In this document: one piece after another, positions 1 to 8,451 of the stretch
Numbering within the stretch: position 1 is the first letter of the stretch
How the letters are laid out: every line of letters begins with the position of its first letter
Assembly: GCA_964402065.1 (NCBI GenBank)
Contig: CAYOAN010000003.1
Location: 171,738 to 235,737, forward strand
Reading direction: 5' to 3'
DNA length: 64,000 nt
Source: CAIWMF01 sp964402065
Lineage (GTDB): Bacteria; Verrucomicrobiota; Verrucomicrobiia; Chthoniobacterales; UBA6821
Notes under the pieces: generated by a model
What the model was told of the DNA's origin: nothing
Database searches by the model: none
Seen by the model: only the letters and a program-made list of their open reading frames with translations
Translations under genes and position numbers: made by a program

Positions 1-1265
1 CAGGCAAAGCGTCGAACCAAATTTCCAAGCGTGTCTTCAAAGCAAATCAACGGTGCAATAGCGATTGGCTTTGTTGACAAATGCAATACCTTTGGCTCTA
101 ACCCCGCGTCAAAGTCGCCCAAGACGCGATCCCCAATAATCCATTGGAAAAGAGGAAATGTTTTTCGACAAGGAATGTATTCTCCAAATGGAACAAGATG
201 CATTTTGGCATAGACTTGAGCTTCCCTTGCTGGATCCAACAAAATAGCGGCATTATAATCGCGCTGTGGATCTTCTTCGTAATGAAGTGAGCCTGCCAGC
301 AAGTCTGTATGACTTCCCTCAATGAGCCGGCTAACTCGAGCAAAAATCTTTTCATCATTCAAGAGCGGACGTGGCGTAGCTGCTTCAGGCCAAACAATGA
401 GATCCGGAGCTCCTCTCAAGGCGAGCTGTGTTTCTCGTTCATAAACCTGCATGATGTTCTCTTCGAAAGCACGATCCCATTTATGATTTTGTGGAATATT
501 TCCCTGCACCGCTGCTACTGAAAGCCAGTCCTGAGGAGGAAGAGGCGCCGACAACTCGCGAATTCCGTAGTAGAGAAGCGCTATGACAACCACTAAAACA
601 AAACTGACATCACCATGAACATGCCAAGGATTCTTCAACAACGGTTCGATCCTTTGTTGCTGCGCATGTCGGCCCATGGCAACTGCTGTCATACAGCTCG
701 TCATGGCACCTAAAAAAGAAAGCCCAGCCACTCCAGTAATATCAACAAACTGAATCAGTGAAATGTTGTGATAAAAAGAAACACCAAAACTATTCCATCC
801 AAATCCTGTAAATAACGTTCCTCTCAGCCATTCAATCCCAACCCAAGCTGCTGCACTTAGCAAGACAGCTTGAAGAGAGCGACACCAATGCATTTCTTGA
901 GGCACCTCTGTTTTCCAACAAAGCGGCCTAACCACCATCGCAACAAACAAAGACCACAAGCCAAAATAGAGTCCTAAAAATGGCGGCAAGAGCGCAACAC
1001 CTTCCCAAGCGACTGAGGAAATCCACGAAAGCGTGATGCCAAAAAAAACAACCCCTGCTATCCAGCCGAAAAAAAAGCTGCGTCGCACACGCGCCCATGC
1101 AGCCTGAGGCAAAGGCCCGCAAAGGAGCACCCATGCCAGCGGAGCCATTGCAAAAAAGGGAATCCAACTGAGATGCCGTTCCCATCGATCATGAAAACTC
1201 AAGAATGGAAACGCCATGGCCACTCCAGTGACGACAGCAAACAAAAAACTTTTTGCACTTTTCAC
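1..1265 (-). CDS. lnt: Apolipoprotein N-acyltransferase (Lnt), C-terminus cut by window edge
   Basis: Lnt N-acylates the N-terminal cysteine of lipoproteins in the inner membrane, using phospholipid as donor; it is the last step of lipoprotein maturation. About 421 residues are visible. The N-terminal half is hydrophobic with several membrane segments, and the C-terminal half is the nitrilase domain with all three catalytic residues in context: Glu in VWPEA, Lys in AKMHLVPFGEYIP and Cys in PLICFED. The reading frame stays open to base 1, so the last part lies outside the window. I chose the GTG at 1265 because it overlaps the stop of the upstream gene (GTGA) and adds a hydrophobic first segment; an ATG sits 16 codons further in. 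It is probably co-transcribed with the upstream small membrane protein gene. Confidence 0.93.
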   Translation of the reverse strand, partial: MKSAKSFLFAVVTGVAMAFPFLSFHDRWERHLSWIPFFAMAPLAWVLLCGPLPQAAWARVRRSFFFGWIAGVVFFGITLSWISSVAWEGVALLPPFLGLYFGLWSLFVAMVVRPLCWKTEVPQEMHWCRSLQAVLLSAAAWVGIEWLRGTLFTGFGWNSFGVSFYHNISLIQFVDITGVAGLSFLGAMTSCMTAVAMGRHAQQQRIEPLLKNPWHVHGDVSFVLVVVIALLYYGIRELSAPLPPQDWLSVAAVQGNIPQNHKWDRAFEENIMQVYERETQLALRGAPDLIVWPEAATPRPLLNDEKIFARVSRLIEGSHTDLLAGSLHYEEDPQRDYNAAILLDPAREAQVYAKMHLVPFGEYIPCRKTFPLFQWIIGDRVLGDFDAGLEPKVLHLSTKPIAIAPLICFEDTLGNLVRRFA

Positions 1266-1639
1266 GGCAGAAAATCAGTGGAAATCGTCGTGTCAATCGT
1301 CACATCACAGGCCTCGCCTGGAGAAAATACTTTTGGCTTTTCTAAAAGTTGCAACAAAACAGCCTCTCTTTCCACCGTTACTACTTGAGCACGCAACGGC
1401 TCGGTGGAAAGGCCACTCATGGTTATTTTGGCATACTGCTTTGGGTGCAATCGCGCTATCGCCGACAAAGGAAAAGAAGCTCTGATATGCCCATCCGCAT
1501 CGATAACAACTGCTTGATGCGTAGAAAAAACATGCCGTGAGTAATTCCAACACGTTCCAACAGCTGCTAATAAAGAGAGCCCGACAAGAAAAAGAACAAG
1601 TTGCTTTCCATTAGATGAGTGACGTTGGCGAGAATTCAT
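1262..1639 (-). CDS. Small single-pass membrane protein, HlyD/barrel-sandwich-like
   Basis: This 125-residue protein has an N-terminal membrane anchor (about residues 12-30) and a periplasmic remainder. That part reads like the end of a barrel-sandwich or HlyD-type segment (short beta strands around AKITMSGLS, AQVVTVE and FSPGEACDVTI). I see no catalytic motif and do not recognise a named family. Its stop codon overlaps the start of lnt by four bases, so the two are almost certainly translated together. It could be an adaptor subunit or a small envelope protein; the function is unknown. Confidence 0.6.
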   Translation of the reverse strand: MNSRQRHSSNGKQLVLFLVGLSLLAAVGTCWNYSRHVFSTHQAVVIDADGHIRASFPLSAIARLHPKQYAKITMSGLSTEPLRAQVVTVEREAVLLQLLEKPKVFSPGEACDVTIDTTISTDFLP

Positions 1640-1656
1640 TTGAGAGATGGCTTTGA

Positions 1657-3453
1657 TTAAAAAACGTATCCTTCTTCTTTGAGCCGATGGACATCTTGAA
1701 TAATCTCAAACGTCTCTTTGGCGGCGGGCAGGATCTCTCCCATTACTCCTTTCCATTCATTGGCATTTATTCCTTCATGGGGATAAGTCGCTATAACATT
1801 TTGAAGTTTCTTCAATTCTTCTTCAGCTCGCTCTACATATACTTGACGATCCCAAGAAAAAAGCCCTCGATGCATGATCATTTCATGAAGAAGTTGACGT
1901 AGGGAATAGATTCCTTTAAGGACGTTATAAACTTCACCAGGCACTTTAGAGCCTTTCGAAGCTTGCCTTATAAGCATCCATTCTGAATCAGATGACCAGT
2001 TGAATGGATTCCACCCTCCCCTTTGCCGAGAAAACCACACGGTAGATTGATTGACCCCTTCTATCGCATGCGTCCACAGGAAACGGTCCTTAATTGATCT
2101 CGCGTTAATCCATCCGTCTCTAACCTTCGTAAAAAATTGATAACTGTTTTTAGTATTACCCCAGTATTCCTTCAATTCATTTTTAATCGCTTCGAACCCC
2201 TCGTCGACTGGTCCTTGCTCATCGGGTCGTGTTGCTTCTTCCCACTGATATTTTCCTTGGTTTTGAGCTTTAGCTACTAATTTTTTTTCATAATTAAAAT
2301 GTGCCCACAATGCTATTGCTTGAGCTTCTCGTTGCTTCTCATTATAGCGACCCCCCATGCCCTTAACAGCAAGCATAAAGGTATCGTGATTATTTAGAGT
2401 CACCCCTACCCATCCACCATTAATCGTGGTGTCACCTGTCATAACATCAGCAAGGTCCTTTAATTTCTGAACCCAACGTTGATCTGTTTCAGGTATTGCA
2501 GCAAATTTTTGGGCAAATTTTATTGCACTGTCTCTAAAGCTTTTTTGCCGAAGCCCATACTCATTCCACTGCTCTTGAGTTAAGCTTTCACTCATATTCA
2601 AAATCTTTGTGGTCATAGCTTGTTCCACTGTCATCAAGATCCAAAAAATATTCAAACTACTCAAAGGCGAAGAGTAGAGAATGACCCTCTCGTCTATGAT
2701 AGGAAGAGACAAGCTTCCACAGACATCACGTCTATATTCACTTAAAATTACTTGTTTTAATCTCTCTTTGGTATCTTGTCTTCGGCGTTGCTGCCTCTCA
2801 GAACCTGTCCTATATTCACTAACGCTCTTTGCGATAACAGGATTATTGTTAGCCTCGTTAGGGAGGCTTACAAGCAGCTGCTCTGCATCAAAATGTGTTA
2901 AGGCTGCATTAATAAAATCTGTCACAGTTGGGGCATTTTCTGCAGGCAATTCATTTCCTTGATGCTCACGAGGCTCCGGCGGTAGACCCGGCTGCTCTCT
3001 GTTCCCGAGCCCAGCTTGTTCGGTATTGAGAGGTCTGTTTAATTCAGGATCCTGTCTTGCTCTATTATTTGCTGGTCCCCAAAGTCCAAACATCAGCGGA
3101 AAATTCAGTTCATTTTTATTTTGAATGAGCGAAAAAGATCCGTCCTTGTTGGAAATTAAATCGTAATCATCATTACCATTTTCAGCCCAAGTGAGGTATT
3201 CCATCGCTTCTTCTTTCGAAAGACCGAGCATGGGAGCATCGGTTATTGCCTGCCCCCCCTCGCATGTTAAGTCGGCATTGAGCTTAGAAGGTTCTCCTAC
3301 ACTCGGAGCAAGAGCATTTTTAAAATCAAGATACTTGCCAACCGTGATGAGTCCAATTGCATCAAAACAATCTTCTTGAGTGTTGGCTTTTAAAAAATCA
3401 GAATGCGCCAATAGCAAAACGAGCAAAAAAAGAATACTGCTTATTTTTTTCAT
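1657..3453 (-). CDS. Secreted protein of unknown function (598 residues)
   Basis: The reading frame extends upstream to 3495, but the ATG at 3453 gives a classical signal peptide (Lys-Lys, then a run of Leu/Ile/Val, with cleavage near HSDFLKA), so I prefer it. After the signal comes a globular part, then a Pro/Glu/Asn-rich linker around residues 130-180, then a long, mainly helical and charged C-terminal half with many Trp residues. I recognise no domain. It is divergent from the BsuPI-like gene at 3541, with an 87-base gap that must hold both promoters. Its stop lies 17 bases before the next gene on the same strand. A role in the envelope or in contact with a host is possible but unproven. 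Confidence 0.6.
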   Translation of the reverse strand: MKKISSILFLLVLLLAHSDFLKANTQEDCFDAIGLITVGKYLDFKNALAPSVGEPSKLNADLTCEGGQAITDAPMLGLSKEEAMEYLTWAENGNDDYDLISNKDGSFSLIQNKNELNFPLMFGLWGPANNRARQDPELNRPLNTEQAGLGNREQPGLPPEPREHQGNELPAENAPTVTDFINAALTHFDAEQLLVSLPNEANNNPVIAKSVSEYRTGSERQQRRRQDTKERLKQVILSEYRRDVCGSLSLPIIDERVILYSSPLSSLNIFWILMTVEQAMTTKILNMSESLTQEQWNEYGLRQKSFRDSAIKFAQKFAAIPETDQRWVQKLKDLADVMTGDTTINGGWVGVTLNNHDTFMLAVKGMGGRYNEKQREAQAIALWAHFNYEKKLVAKAQNQGKYQWEEATRPDEQGPVDEGFEAIKNELKEYWGNTKNSYQFFTKVRDGWINARSIKDRFLWTHAIEGVNQSTVWFSRQRGGWNPFNWSSDSEWMLIRQASKGSKVPGEVYNVLKGIYSLRQLLHEMIMHRGLFSWDRQVYVERAEEELKKLQNVIATYPHEGINANEWKGVMGEILPAAKETFEIIQDVHRLKEEGYVF

Positions 3454-3540
3454 AAAAGAATAATCTTTGTTTTTTAATAAAGGTGCCAAGCACAATTTTT
3501 ATTTGCTCAATTTTGTTAATTTTTATTTACGTTTGTTCCT

Positions 3541-4263
3541 GTGAATTTATTTCTCTTCCTCTTTTTAATCCCTCTTTTCTCAGCAGCGGCCATTCCTGAA
3601 TCCCCTGATGTTATTTCAGAACACGCCATAGAACAAGCGACCTCTCAAACAAATGCTGAAGAGAGCCCCTTTCTCATTGAACGCGAAGACGCCAAGCAAG
3701 CGGCTGCCGCTGCCGCTGCGAGCAATACGAGTGTGAACAGACTCTATCCTCCACGACATTCGATTTCCAAACAGATTGCTAATTTTTGCAAGCATTTGGT
3801 CGGAGCCGTTGAATCTTCGATGTCTAAAACCCCAGCTCTTCGCGTAACCGTAGAGCCTGCTCTTTTTTCTGTCGCTGAAGATCCTGAACTGAGCGTTACT
3901 TTAAAAATTACCAACGACAAAAAGGAAATGGTCATGCTCCACTTCCCGACGAATCAACGTCTCGAAATCGTGGTAAAAGATGATCATGAAAAAATACTGT
4001 CTCGCTGGTCCGACGACCGCTCTTTTGATGCAACTGAGGACACCGTAGCAATCAATCCACAGGAGTCTATTTTTTATACTGAAAAAATTCCAACCTCAGG
4101 TATGGAAAATGGAAAAAGCTACACCCTTGATATCTCCTTAGCACATCAACCAGAATATAAAATCTCCGAAACAGTCACCCCTCAGCTAGAGAAGAGCAAA
4201 CCTTCTTACCCAAAAAAGACCAACGACCCGAGCTCGCAAGACAAAGGATTATTGCCCTTTTAA
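3541..4263 (+). CDS. Secreted protein with BsuPI-like domain
   Basis: This 240-residue protein begins at GTG, the only start that keeps the signal peptide (NLFLFLFLIPLFSAAA). Residues 20-95 are low-complexity, with an Ala run of about eight. Residues 100-205 resemble the BsuPI fold, an immunoglobulin-like domain named after a Bacillus intracellular proteinase inhibitor. The visible signature is a strand pair followed by VMLHFPTNQRLEIVVKD and SRWSDDRSF, then a turn NPQES. The C-terminal tail is Pro/Lys/Ser-rich. BsuPI-type domains bind proteins; inhibitor activity here is only an inference. Confidence 0.6.
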   Translation: MNLFLFLFLIPLFSAAAIPESPDVISEHAIEQATSQTNAEESPFLIEREDAKQAAAAAAASNTSVNRLYPPRHSISKQIANFCKHLVGAVESSMSKTPALRVTVEPALFSVAEDPELSVTLKITNDKKEMVMLHFPTNQRLEIVVKDDHEKILSRWSDDRSFDATEDTVAINPQESIFYTEKIPTSGMENGKSYTLDISLAHQPEYKISETVTPQLEKSKPSYPKKTNDPSSQDKGLLPF

Positions 4264-4350
4264 AGCAGACAAAGAGGAAATCTTTTTTGTTGCAAAGTTC
4301 TTGAGACCTCACTACCTTTCTCTCCCTGTTCATTTTTATATATACACACC

Positions 4351-4596
4351 ATGTCTGATAAATCCATTGAAGAAAAAGTACGCGGCATCATCGTTGAGCA
4401 ACTTGGCGTAACCGCAGAACAAGCCACTCTTGAAGCCTCTTTTATTGAAGATCTCGGCGCTGACTCTCTCGACACTGTCGAGCTCGTTATGGCGTTTGAA
4501 GAAGAATTTGGCGTTGAAGTTCCTGATGAAGATGCAGAAAAGCTTCTCAAAGTTGGAGATGTTGTTAAATACATCGAAGAACATAGCAAAGCCTAA
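4351..4596 (+). CDS. acpP: Acyl carrier protein
   Basis: AcpP carries growing acyl chains on a phosphopantetheine arm for fatty acid and lipid A synthesis. The 81-residue length, the acidic composition and the DSL motif at residues 38-40 (Ser39 is the attachment site) are diagnostic. Unlike the common arrangement, no fabD, fabG or fabF flanks it; it stands between a secreted protein gene and rmlB, with its own terminator just downstream. Confidence 0.97.
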   Translation: MSDKSIEEKVRGIIVEQLGVTAEQATLEASFIEDLGADSLDTVELVMAFEEEFGVEVPDEDAEKLLKVGDVVKYIEEHSKA

Positions 4597-4613
4597 GCGC
4601 TTAACTCGTTTTC

Positions 4614-4652
4614 AAAATGCCGCTCACTCTTGTGGTGAGCGGCATTTTTTTT
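4614..4652 (+). terminator. Rho-independent terminator of acpP
   Basis: A perfect stem (AAAATGCCGCTCAC pairing with GTGAGCGGCATTTT) with a seven-base loop is followed by a run of eight T. It starts 18 bases after the acpP stop codon. The A-run on the left arm means it could also work on the other strand. Confidence 0.93.
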
Positions 4653-4682
4653 GACCACAACTTTTTTCTGTAACCCATAGTC

Positions 4683-4688
4683 TATAAT
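4683..4688 (+). promoter_or_regulatory. Candidate -10 box of rmlB operon
   Basis: A perfect TATAAT lies 15 bases before the rmlB ATG, just behind the acpP terminator. No good -35 box is present at 16-18 bases (a TTGACC lies 26 bases upstream). Transcription from here would give an almost leaderless mRNA. This is a motif match only. Confidence 0.4.
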
Positions 4689-4703
4689 TTGTAATCTCTG
4701 CTT

Positions 4704-5696
4704 ATGCGTCTTATTGTCACTGGTGGCTGTGGTTTTATTGGAAGTGAGTTTGTCAGACAGGCCCTTGCACGTCCTGAGATCACTTCCCTTGTTAATATTG
4801 ACCTGCTCACCTATGCAGGAAATATTGACAATCTCGCTTCTATTGAGGCTGACCCACGTTATCGTCTTGTGCGAGCAGACATTGCAGACGAGGCAGCCAT
4901 GGAAACAGTTTTTTTGACAGAAAGTCGAAAAACGGATCAGCCTTTGGATGCTGTGATTAACTTTGCGGCTGAATCTCATGTCGATCGCAGCATTCTTTCT
5001 CCTCAAGATTTTATTCGGACTAACATTAATGGAACGAGTATCCTATTAGAACAAGCTCGTCAGCATAAGGTAAGACGTTTTCTTCAAGTTTCCACAGATG
5101 AGGTTTATGGATCTCTCGGTCCCGAAGGGTATTTTACAGAACAGACTCCGCTTCATCCTAATTCTCCTTATTCAGCAAGCAAGGCCAGCGGAGACCTTTT
5201 AGTCGGCGCTGCGCATCATACTTATGGCCAGGAAGTCCTCATCACTCGATGTTCCAATAATTATGGGCCCTATCAATTTCCTGAGAAATTAATCCCTCTC
5301 ATGATTCTTTCAGCAATGCATGATAAACCTCTTCCAGTTTATGGAGATGGCCTCAACGTACGCGATTGGATTCACGTCGCTGATCATTGTGAAGCGCTTT
5401 GGCAAGTTCTCCTTCATGGCCGTTCTGGTGAAGTTTATAACATTGGCGCTGATGCCACGCGAAAAAATATCGATATTGTCCATTCAATTTTACGACAACT
5501 CGAGAAGCCAGATTCCCTTATCCATTATGTCACAGATCGACTGGGTCACGATCGCCGCTATGCCATTGATTCTTCAAAAATCCACCGAGAACTCGGATGG
5601 AAACCCGCTTGGAAACAAGAAGAGGGGCTGACAGCAACAATCAAGTGGTATTTAGAACATCAAAATTGGTGGAAGAAGTTACTTGATAGAAAATAA
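4704..5696 (+). CDS. rmlB: dTDP-glucose 4,6-dehydratase
   Basis: RmlB converts dTDP-glucose to dTDP-4-keto-6-deoxyglucose, the second step of dTDP-L-rhamnose synthesis. The 330-residue protein has the Rossmann motif TGGCGFIG (6-13), the catalytic TDEVYG (131-136) with the Asp-Glu pair typical of this dehydratase, and YSASK (156-160). It is the first gene of an rmlB-rmlD-rsmE-folE2 run with a 3-base gap to rmlD. The other two pathway genes, rmlC and rmlA, lie at 43-44.6 kb on the other strand. No Shine-Dalgarno sequence is visible. Confidence 0.95.
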   Translation: MRLIVTGGCGFIGSEFVRQALARPEITSLVNIDLLTYAGNIDNLASIEADPRYRLVRADIADEAAMETVFLTESRKTDQPLDAVINFAAESHVDRSILSPQDFIRTNINGTSILLEQARQHKVRRFLQVSTDEVYGSLGPEGYFTEQTPLHPNSPYSASKASGDLLVGAAHHTYGQEVLITRCSNNYGPYQFPEKLIPLMILSAMHDKPLPVYGDGLNVRDWIHVADHCEALWQVLLHGRSGEVYNIGADATRKNIDIVHSILRQLEKPDSLIHYVTDRLGHDRRYAIDSSKIHRELGWKPAWKQEEGLTATIKWYLEHQNWWKKLLDRK

Positions 5697-5699
5697 CAA

Positions 5700-6602
5700 A
5701 TGGAAGACAGGGCCCGACAGCGAATTTTTATCTTAGGCTCTGGAGGTAGGCTGGGCGCCGCTTTGATGAAAGCATGGAAACATCAACCTCGTCTTCAGGT
5801 TTTAGGATTACCTCGTTCAGAATATGACTTTGAACATCCTGAAAAATGCGCGGAGATATTAAAAAATTTTTCTCTTACCCCTCATGATTGCATCATTAAC
5901 TGTGCTGCGATGACCCATGTGGACCACTGCGAAGCAGAACCAGCATTGGCAATGCGAGTGAATGCTATGACACCGGGCCTCCTCGCACAACTTGCCGCTG
6001 AAACTAACACGCAATTCCTCCACGTAAGTACAGACTACGTGTTTGATGGAAGATTGGACCGTCCTTATCGTGAAACAGACCTCCCCAATCCGATAAGTCA
6101 CTACGGAGTCAGCAAACTAGCAGGAGAACAAGCCGTGCTCGCAGCTTCTCCTCATCATATTGTGGCTCGTGTCTCCTGGGTCTTTGGCCCTGAGCGCCCA
6201 AGTTTCATCGATCAGATCCTTGAGCGAGCCAAAACTCACGATCAAGTTGCAGCCATCGCTGATAAAACATCTTCCCCCACCTACACCAAAGATTTGTGTG
6301 AATGGTTGCAAGTTTTTCTAAAGCCTCAAACTCCTGGTGGAATTTACCACTTGTGTAATTCAGGCACCTGCTCCTGGCGAGATTATGGCGAGCATGCTCT
6401 ACAGACTGCTGCGCGCTATGGCACGCAACTTTGCACCACTTCAGTTATTGCTTTAAAATTATTCGAAATGAAAAATTTTATTGCAAAGCGCCCGCAGCAC
6501 TCCTCCTTGGACACTACAAAATTTTCTAACCTTCTCGGAACGCCCCTGAGGTCTTGGCAAGAAGCGGTGGAAGATTTTATTTCTTTGATCGAAGTAAAAT
6601 AA
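5700..6602 (+). CDS. rmlD: dTDP-4-dehydrorhamnose reductase
   Basis: RmlD reduces dTDP-4-keto-L-rhamnose to dTDP-L-rhamnose, the last step of the pathway. The 300-residue SDR protein has a Gly-rich nucleotide site (GSGGRLG, 13-19), the STDYVFDG signature, and a YGVSKLAGE helix with the catalytic Tyr and Lys. It follows rmlB by three bases, as expected for an operon. Length and motif order are normal. Confidence 0.93.
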   Translation: MEDRARQRIFILGSGGRLGAALMKAWKHQPRLQVLGLPRSEYDFEHPEKCAEILKNFSLTPHDCIINCAAMTHVDHCEAEPALAMRVNAMTPGLLAQLAAETNTQFLHVSTDYVFDGRLDRPYRETDLPNPISHYGVSKLAGEQAVLAASPHHIVARVSWVFGPERPSFIDQILERAKTHDQVAAIADKTSSPTYTKDLCEWLQVFLKPQTPGGIYHLCNSGTCSWRDYGEHALQTAARYGTQLCTTSVIALKLFEMKNFIAKRPQHSSLDTTKFSNLLGTPLRSWQEAVEDFISLIEVK

Positions 6603-6638
6603 AAATTTATAGAATCTTCTCAAGAAAAACAGATTCCT

Positions 6639-7379
6639 ATGCGCTTCTATCTTCCTCCTCATCTCTGGCATACCGCTCAACTCGAAGAAACTGAGACTCA
6701 TCATGCTGCACGCGTACTGCGATTGAAACAAGGTGATACCATTACAGTTTTTGATGGAGCTGGCTGCGAAGCCTCTGCCACGATTGAAACTTTCCAAAAA
6801 AAGAGCACCCTCCTTCGCTTAGGTCCTTCACATATGGTTCCAAGACCAGCAACTGAAATCACACTTGCTCAAGCAATCCCCAAGGGAAGCAACATGGACT
6901 TCATCATTCAAAAAGCCGTTGAGCTTGGCGTAGCGCGGATTATGCCTCTCGTCACAGATCGCACCATTGTTCGTTTGCGCGATCAAGAGGAAGTCTCAAA
7001 AAAACAAGAACGCTGGCAGATGATCGCTTTAGAAGCTTGCAAACAATGCGGCCAAAACTGGCTTCCTGTGGTGGAATATCCTACCTCTCTCGAAGAAGCT
7101 TTGAAAAAAACCGCATCTCATCAATACAGCCTTATTGCCTCCTTAGAACACGATGCTGTTCCCATCAAAAATATTTTTTCACCCATTGAAAAAATGAGAT
7201 CGTCTCTGGCTCCTTCTAGCACTATTTTTATTGGCCCCGAAGGAGACTTCACGCCTGAAGAATACCGCTTTGCTCGTTCCGCAGGTTGCAAGCCAGTTTC
7301 GCTCGGGCCTATTACTCTTCGAACAGAAACAGCTGCATTCTACTGCTTGAGTGTACTGAATTATGAGTTAAATTCTTAG
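6639..7379 (+). CDS. rsmE: 16S rRNA (uracil-1498-N3)-methyltransferase
   Basis: RsmE is a SPOUT methyltransferase that modifies U1498 in helix 44 of 16S rRNA. The protein has 246 residues. An N-terminal PUA-like part (HHAARVLRLKQGD) precedes the SPOUT part, whose knot is visible as GPEGDFTPEE near residue 200 and LGPITLRTETA near residue 225. It sits in a plus-strand run after rmlD and ends 5 bases before folE2. Confidence 0.95.
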   Translation: MRFYLPPHLWHTAQLEETETHHAARVLRLKQGDTITVFDGAGCEASATIETFQKKSTLLRLGPSHMVPRPATEITLAQAIPKGSNMDFIIQKAVELGVARIMPLVTDRTIVRLRDQEEVSKKQERWQMIALEACKQCGQNWLPVVEYPTSLEEALKKTASHQYSLIASLEHDAVPIKNIFSPIEKMRSSLAPSSTIFIGPEGDFTPEEYRFARSAGCKPVSLGPITLRTETAAFYCLSVLNYELNS

Positions 7380-7384
7380 TCTTC

Positions 7385-8224
7385 ATGAAAGCATCTAAAA
7401 ATTCAGCATCCGCTTCACTCCACGATATGCAAAACGAGATCGATCATCGCCAGCTCCCAATCGATCGTGTCGGCGTTAAAAATTTATGCTATCCCATCCA
7501 AATTCGTGATCGTCAAGAAGCTGGAGAAAAAGATCACCTTCAAAGTACGATCGCCACCATTCAACTAACTGTCGATCTTCCTCATCATTTTAAAGGAACT
7601 CACATGAGCCGCTTTGTGGAAGTGCTTAACTCTCATGGTCCGGTTCTGCACGTTCTCAATATCCGCACTATTCTTGAAGAGCTCACAACCAAACTTCACG
7701 CAGAGCAATCTCATGCCGATTTTGAGTTTCCTTTTTTTCTCGAAAAAGCAGCACCCGTTAGCAAAGCAACGTCACTCATTAACTATCGCGTTCGTTTTAG
7801 CGCTACGCTTTCAAAACAAAAAAAAGAAGACCATTTTGATTTGATGACAACCGTTATTGTTCCTGTAACGACCCTCTGCCCTTGTTCCAAAGCGATTAGC
7901 AAGGCAGGAGCTCATAACCAACGTGGCGAAGTAACTTTTTCGGTACGTTGCAAAAAAGCCATGTGGATTGAGGAGATGATTCGGCGCGTTGAAAATTCTG
8001 CTAGCTGTGAGCTCTATACGCTCCTCAAGCGCTCCGATGAAAAGTTTGTCACAGAACATGCTTACGCCAATCCTGTCTTTGTTGAAGACCTGGTTCGCAA
8101 CGTGGCTTTATCTTGCGAAAAAGATTCCAACATTCTTTGGTATCGTGTCGAAGCTGAAAATTTTGAATCGATCCACAACCACAATGCGTACGCGCTTATT
8201 GAAAAGCATGCTGCTGCTCAATAG
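7385..8224 (+). CDS. folE2: GTP cyclohydrolase FolE2 (type IB)
   Basis: FolE2 turns GTP into 7,8-dihydroneopterin triphosphate, the entry into folate and queuosine-type pathways; it replaces the zinc-only FolE of other bacteria. The 279-residue protein shows the family marks GTHMSRF (71-77), the active-site TLCPCSK (Cys165/Cys167) and the C-terminal ESIHNHNAYA. No FolE is seen in the window. It is probably the last gene of the rmlB run; a palindromic repeat follows it. Confidence 0.95.
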   Translation: MKASKNSASASLHDMQNEIDHRQLPIDRVGVKNLCYPIQIRDRQEAGEKDHLQSTIATIQLTVDLPHHFKGTHMSRFVEVLNSHGPVLHVLNIRTILEELTTKLHAEQSHADFEFPFFLEKAAPVSKATSLINYRVRFSATLSKQKKEDHFDLMTTVIVPVTTLCPCSKAISKAGAHNQRGEVTFSVRCKKAMWIEEMIRRVENSASCELYTLLKRSDEKFVTEHAYANPVFVEDLVRNVALSCEKDSNILWYRVEAENFESIHNHNAYALIEKHAAAQ

Positions 8225-8247
8225 TTGAAGTAATATTTTTTCAACTT

Positions 8248-8412
8248 ACGGCGCATTAAATTGAAAAAAAAGGCGCTAGGAGCACCGCAATTTTTTCTTA
8301 GGACACGGCCGCAGATCGAGATGCTAGCTGATGCTAACGCAAGCTCTGAAAACGCAACCCTAAGAAAAAAGAGCAAGCTTATAGAGTGCCCTTTTCGATT
8401 TAATACGCTATA
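8248..8412. repeat. Palindromic element, family A, copy 1
   Basis: This is one of three related palindromic elements of about 165 bp (others at 20860 and 47484). Outer ends are inverted copies of a consensus TATAGTGTATTMAATTG. Inside lies a second inverted pair, TTTTTTCTTAGG / CCTAAGAAAAAA, around a G+C-rich core with a shared CGCAGATCGAGA-type segment. The copy lies between folE2 and dnaX. It carries no gene, so it looks like a MITE- or REP-like element. Its right end includes TATAGT, which could serve as a -10 box for dnaX. Confidence 0.75.
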
Positions 8413-8451
8413 GTCTCTGGTTAGCAACTTTTACTTCAACTCAAACTTTTC

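Noticed and set aside
8225..8450. SRP RNA gene next to dnaX
   Set aside because: The SRP core GGTCAGG...GGAAGCAGC is absent; the region is a family A palindrome.
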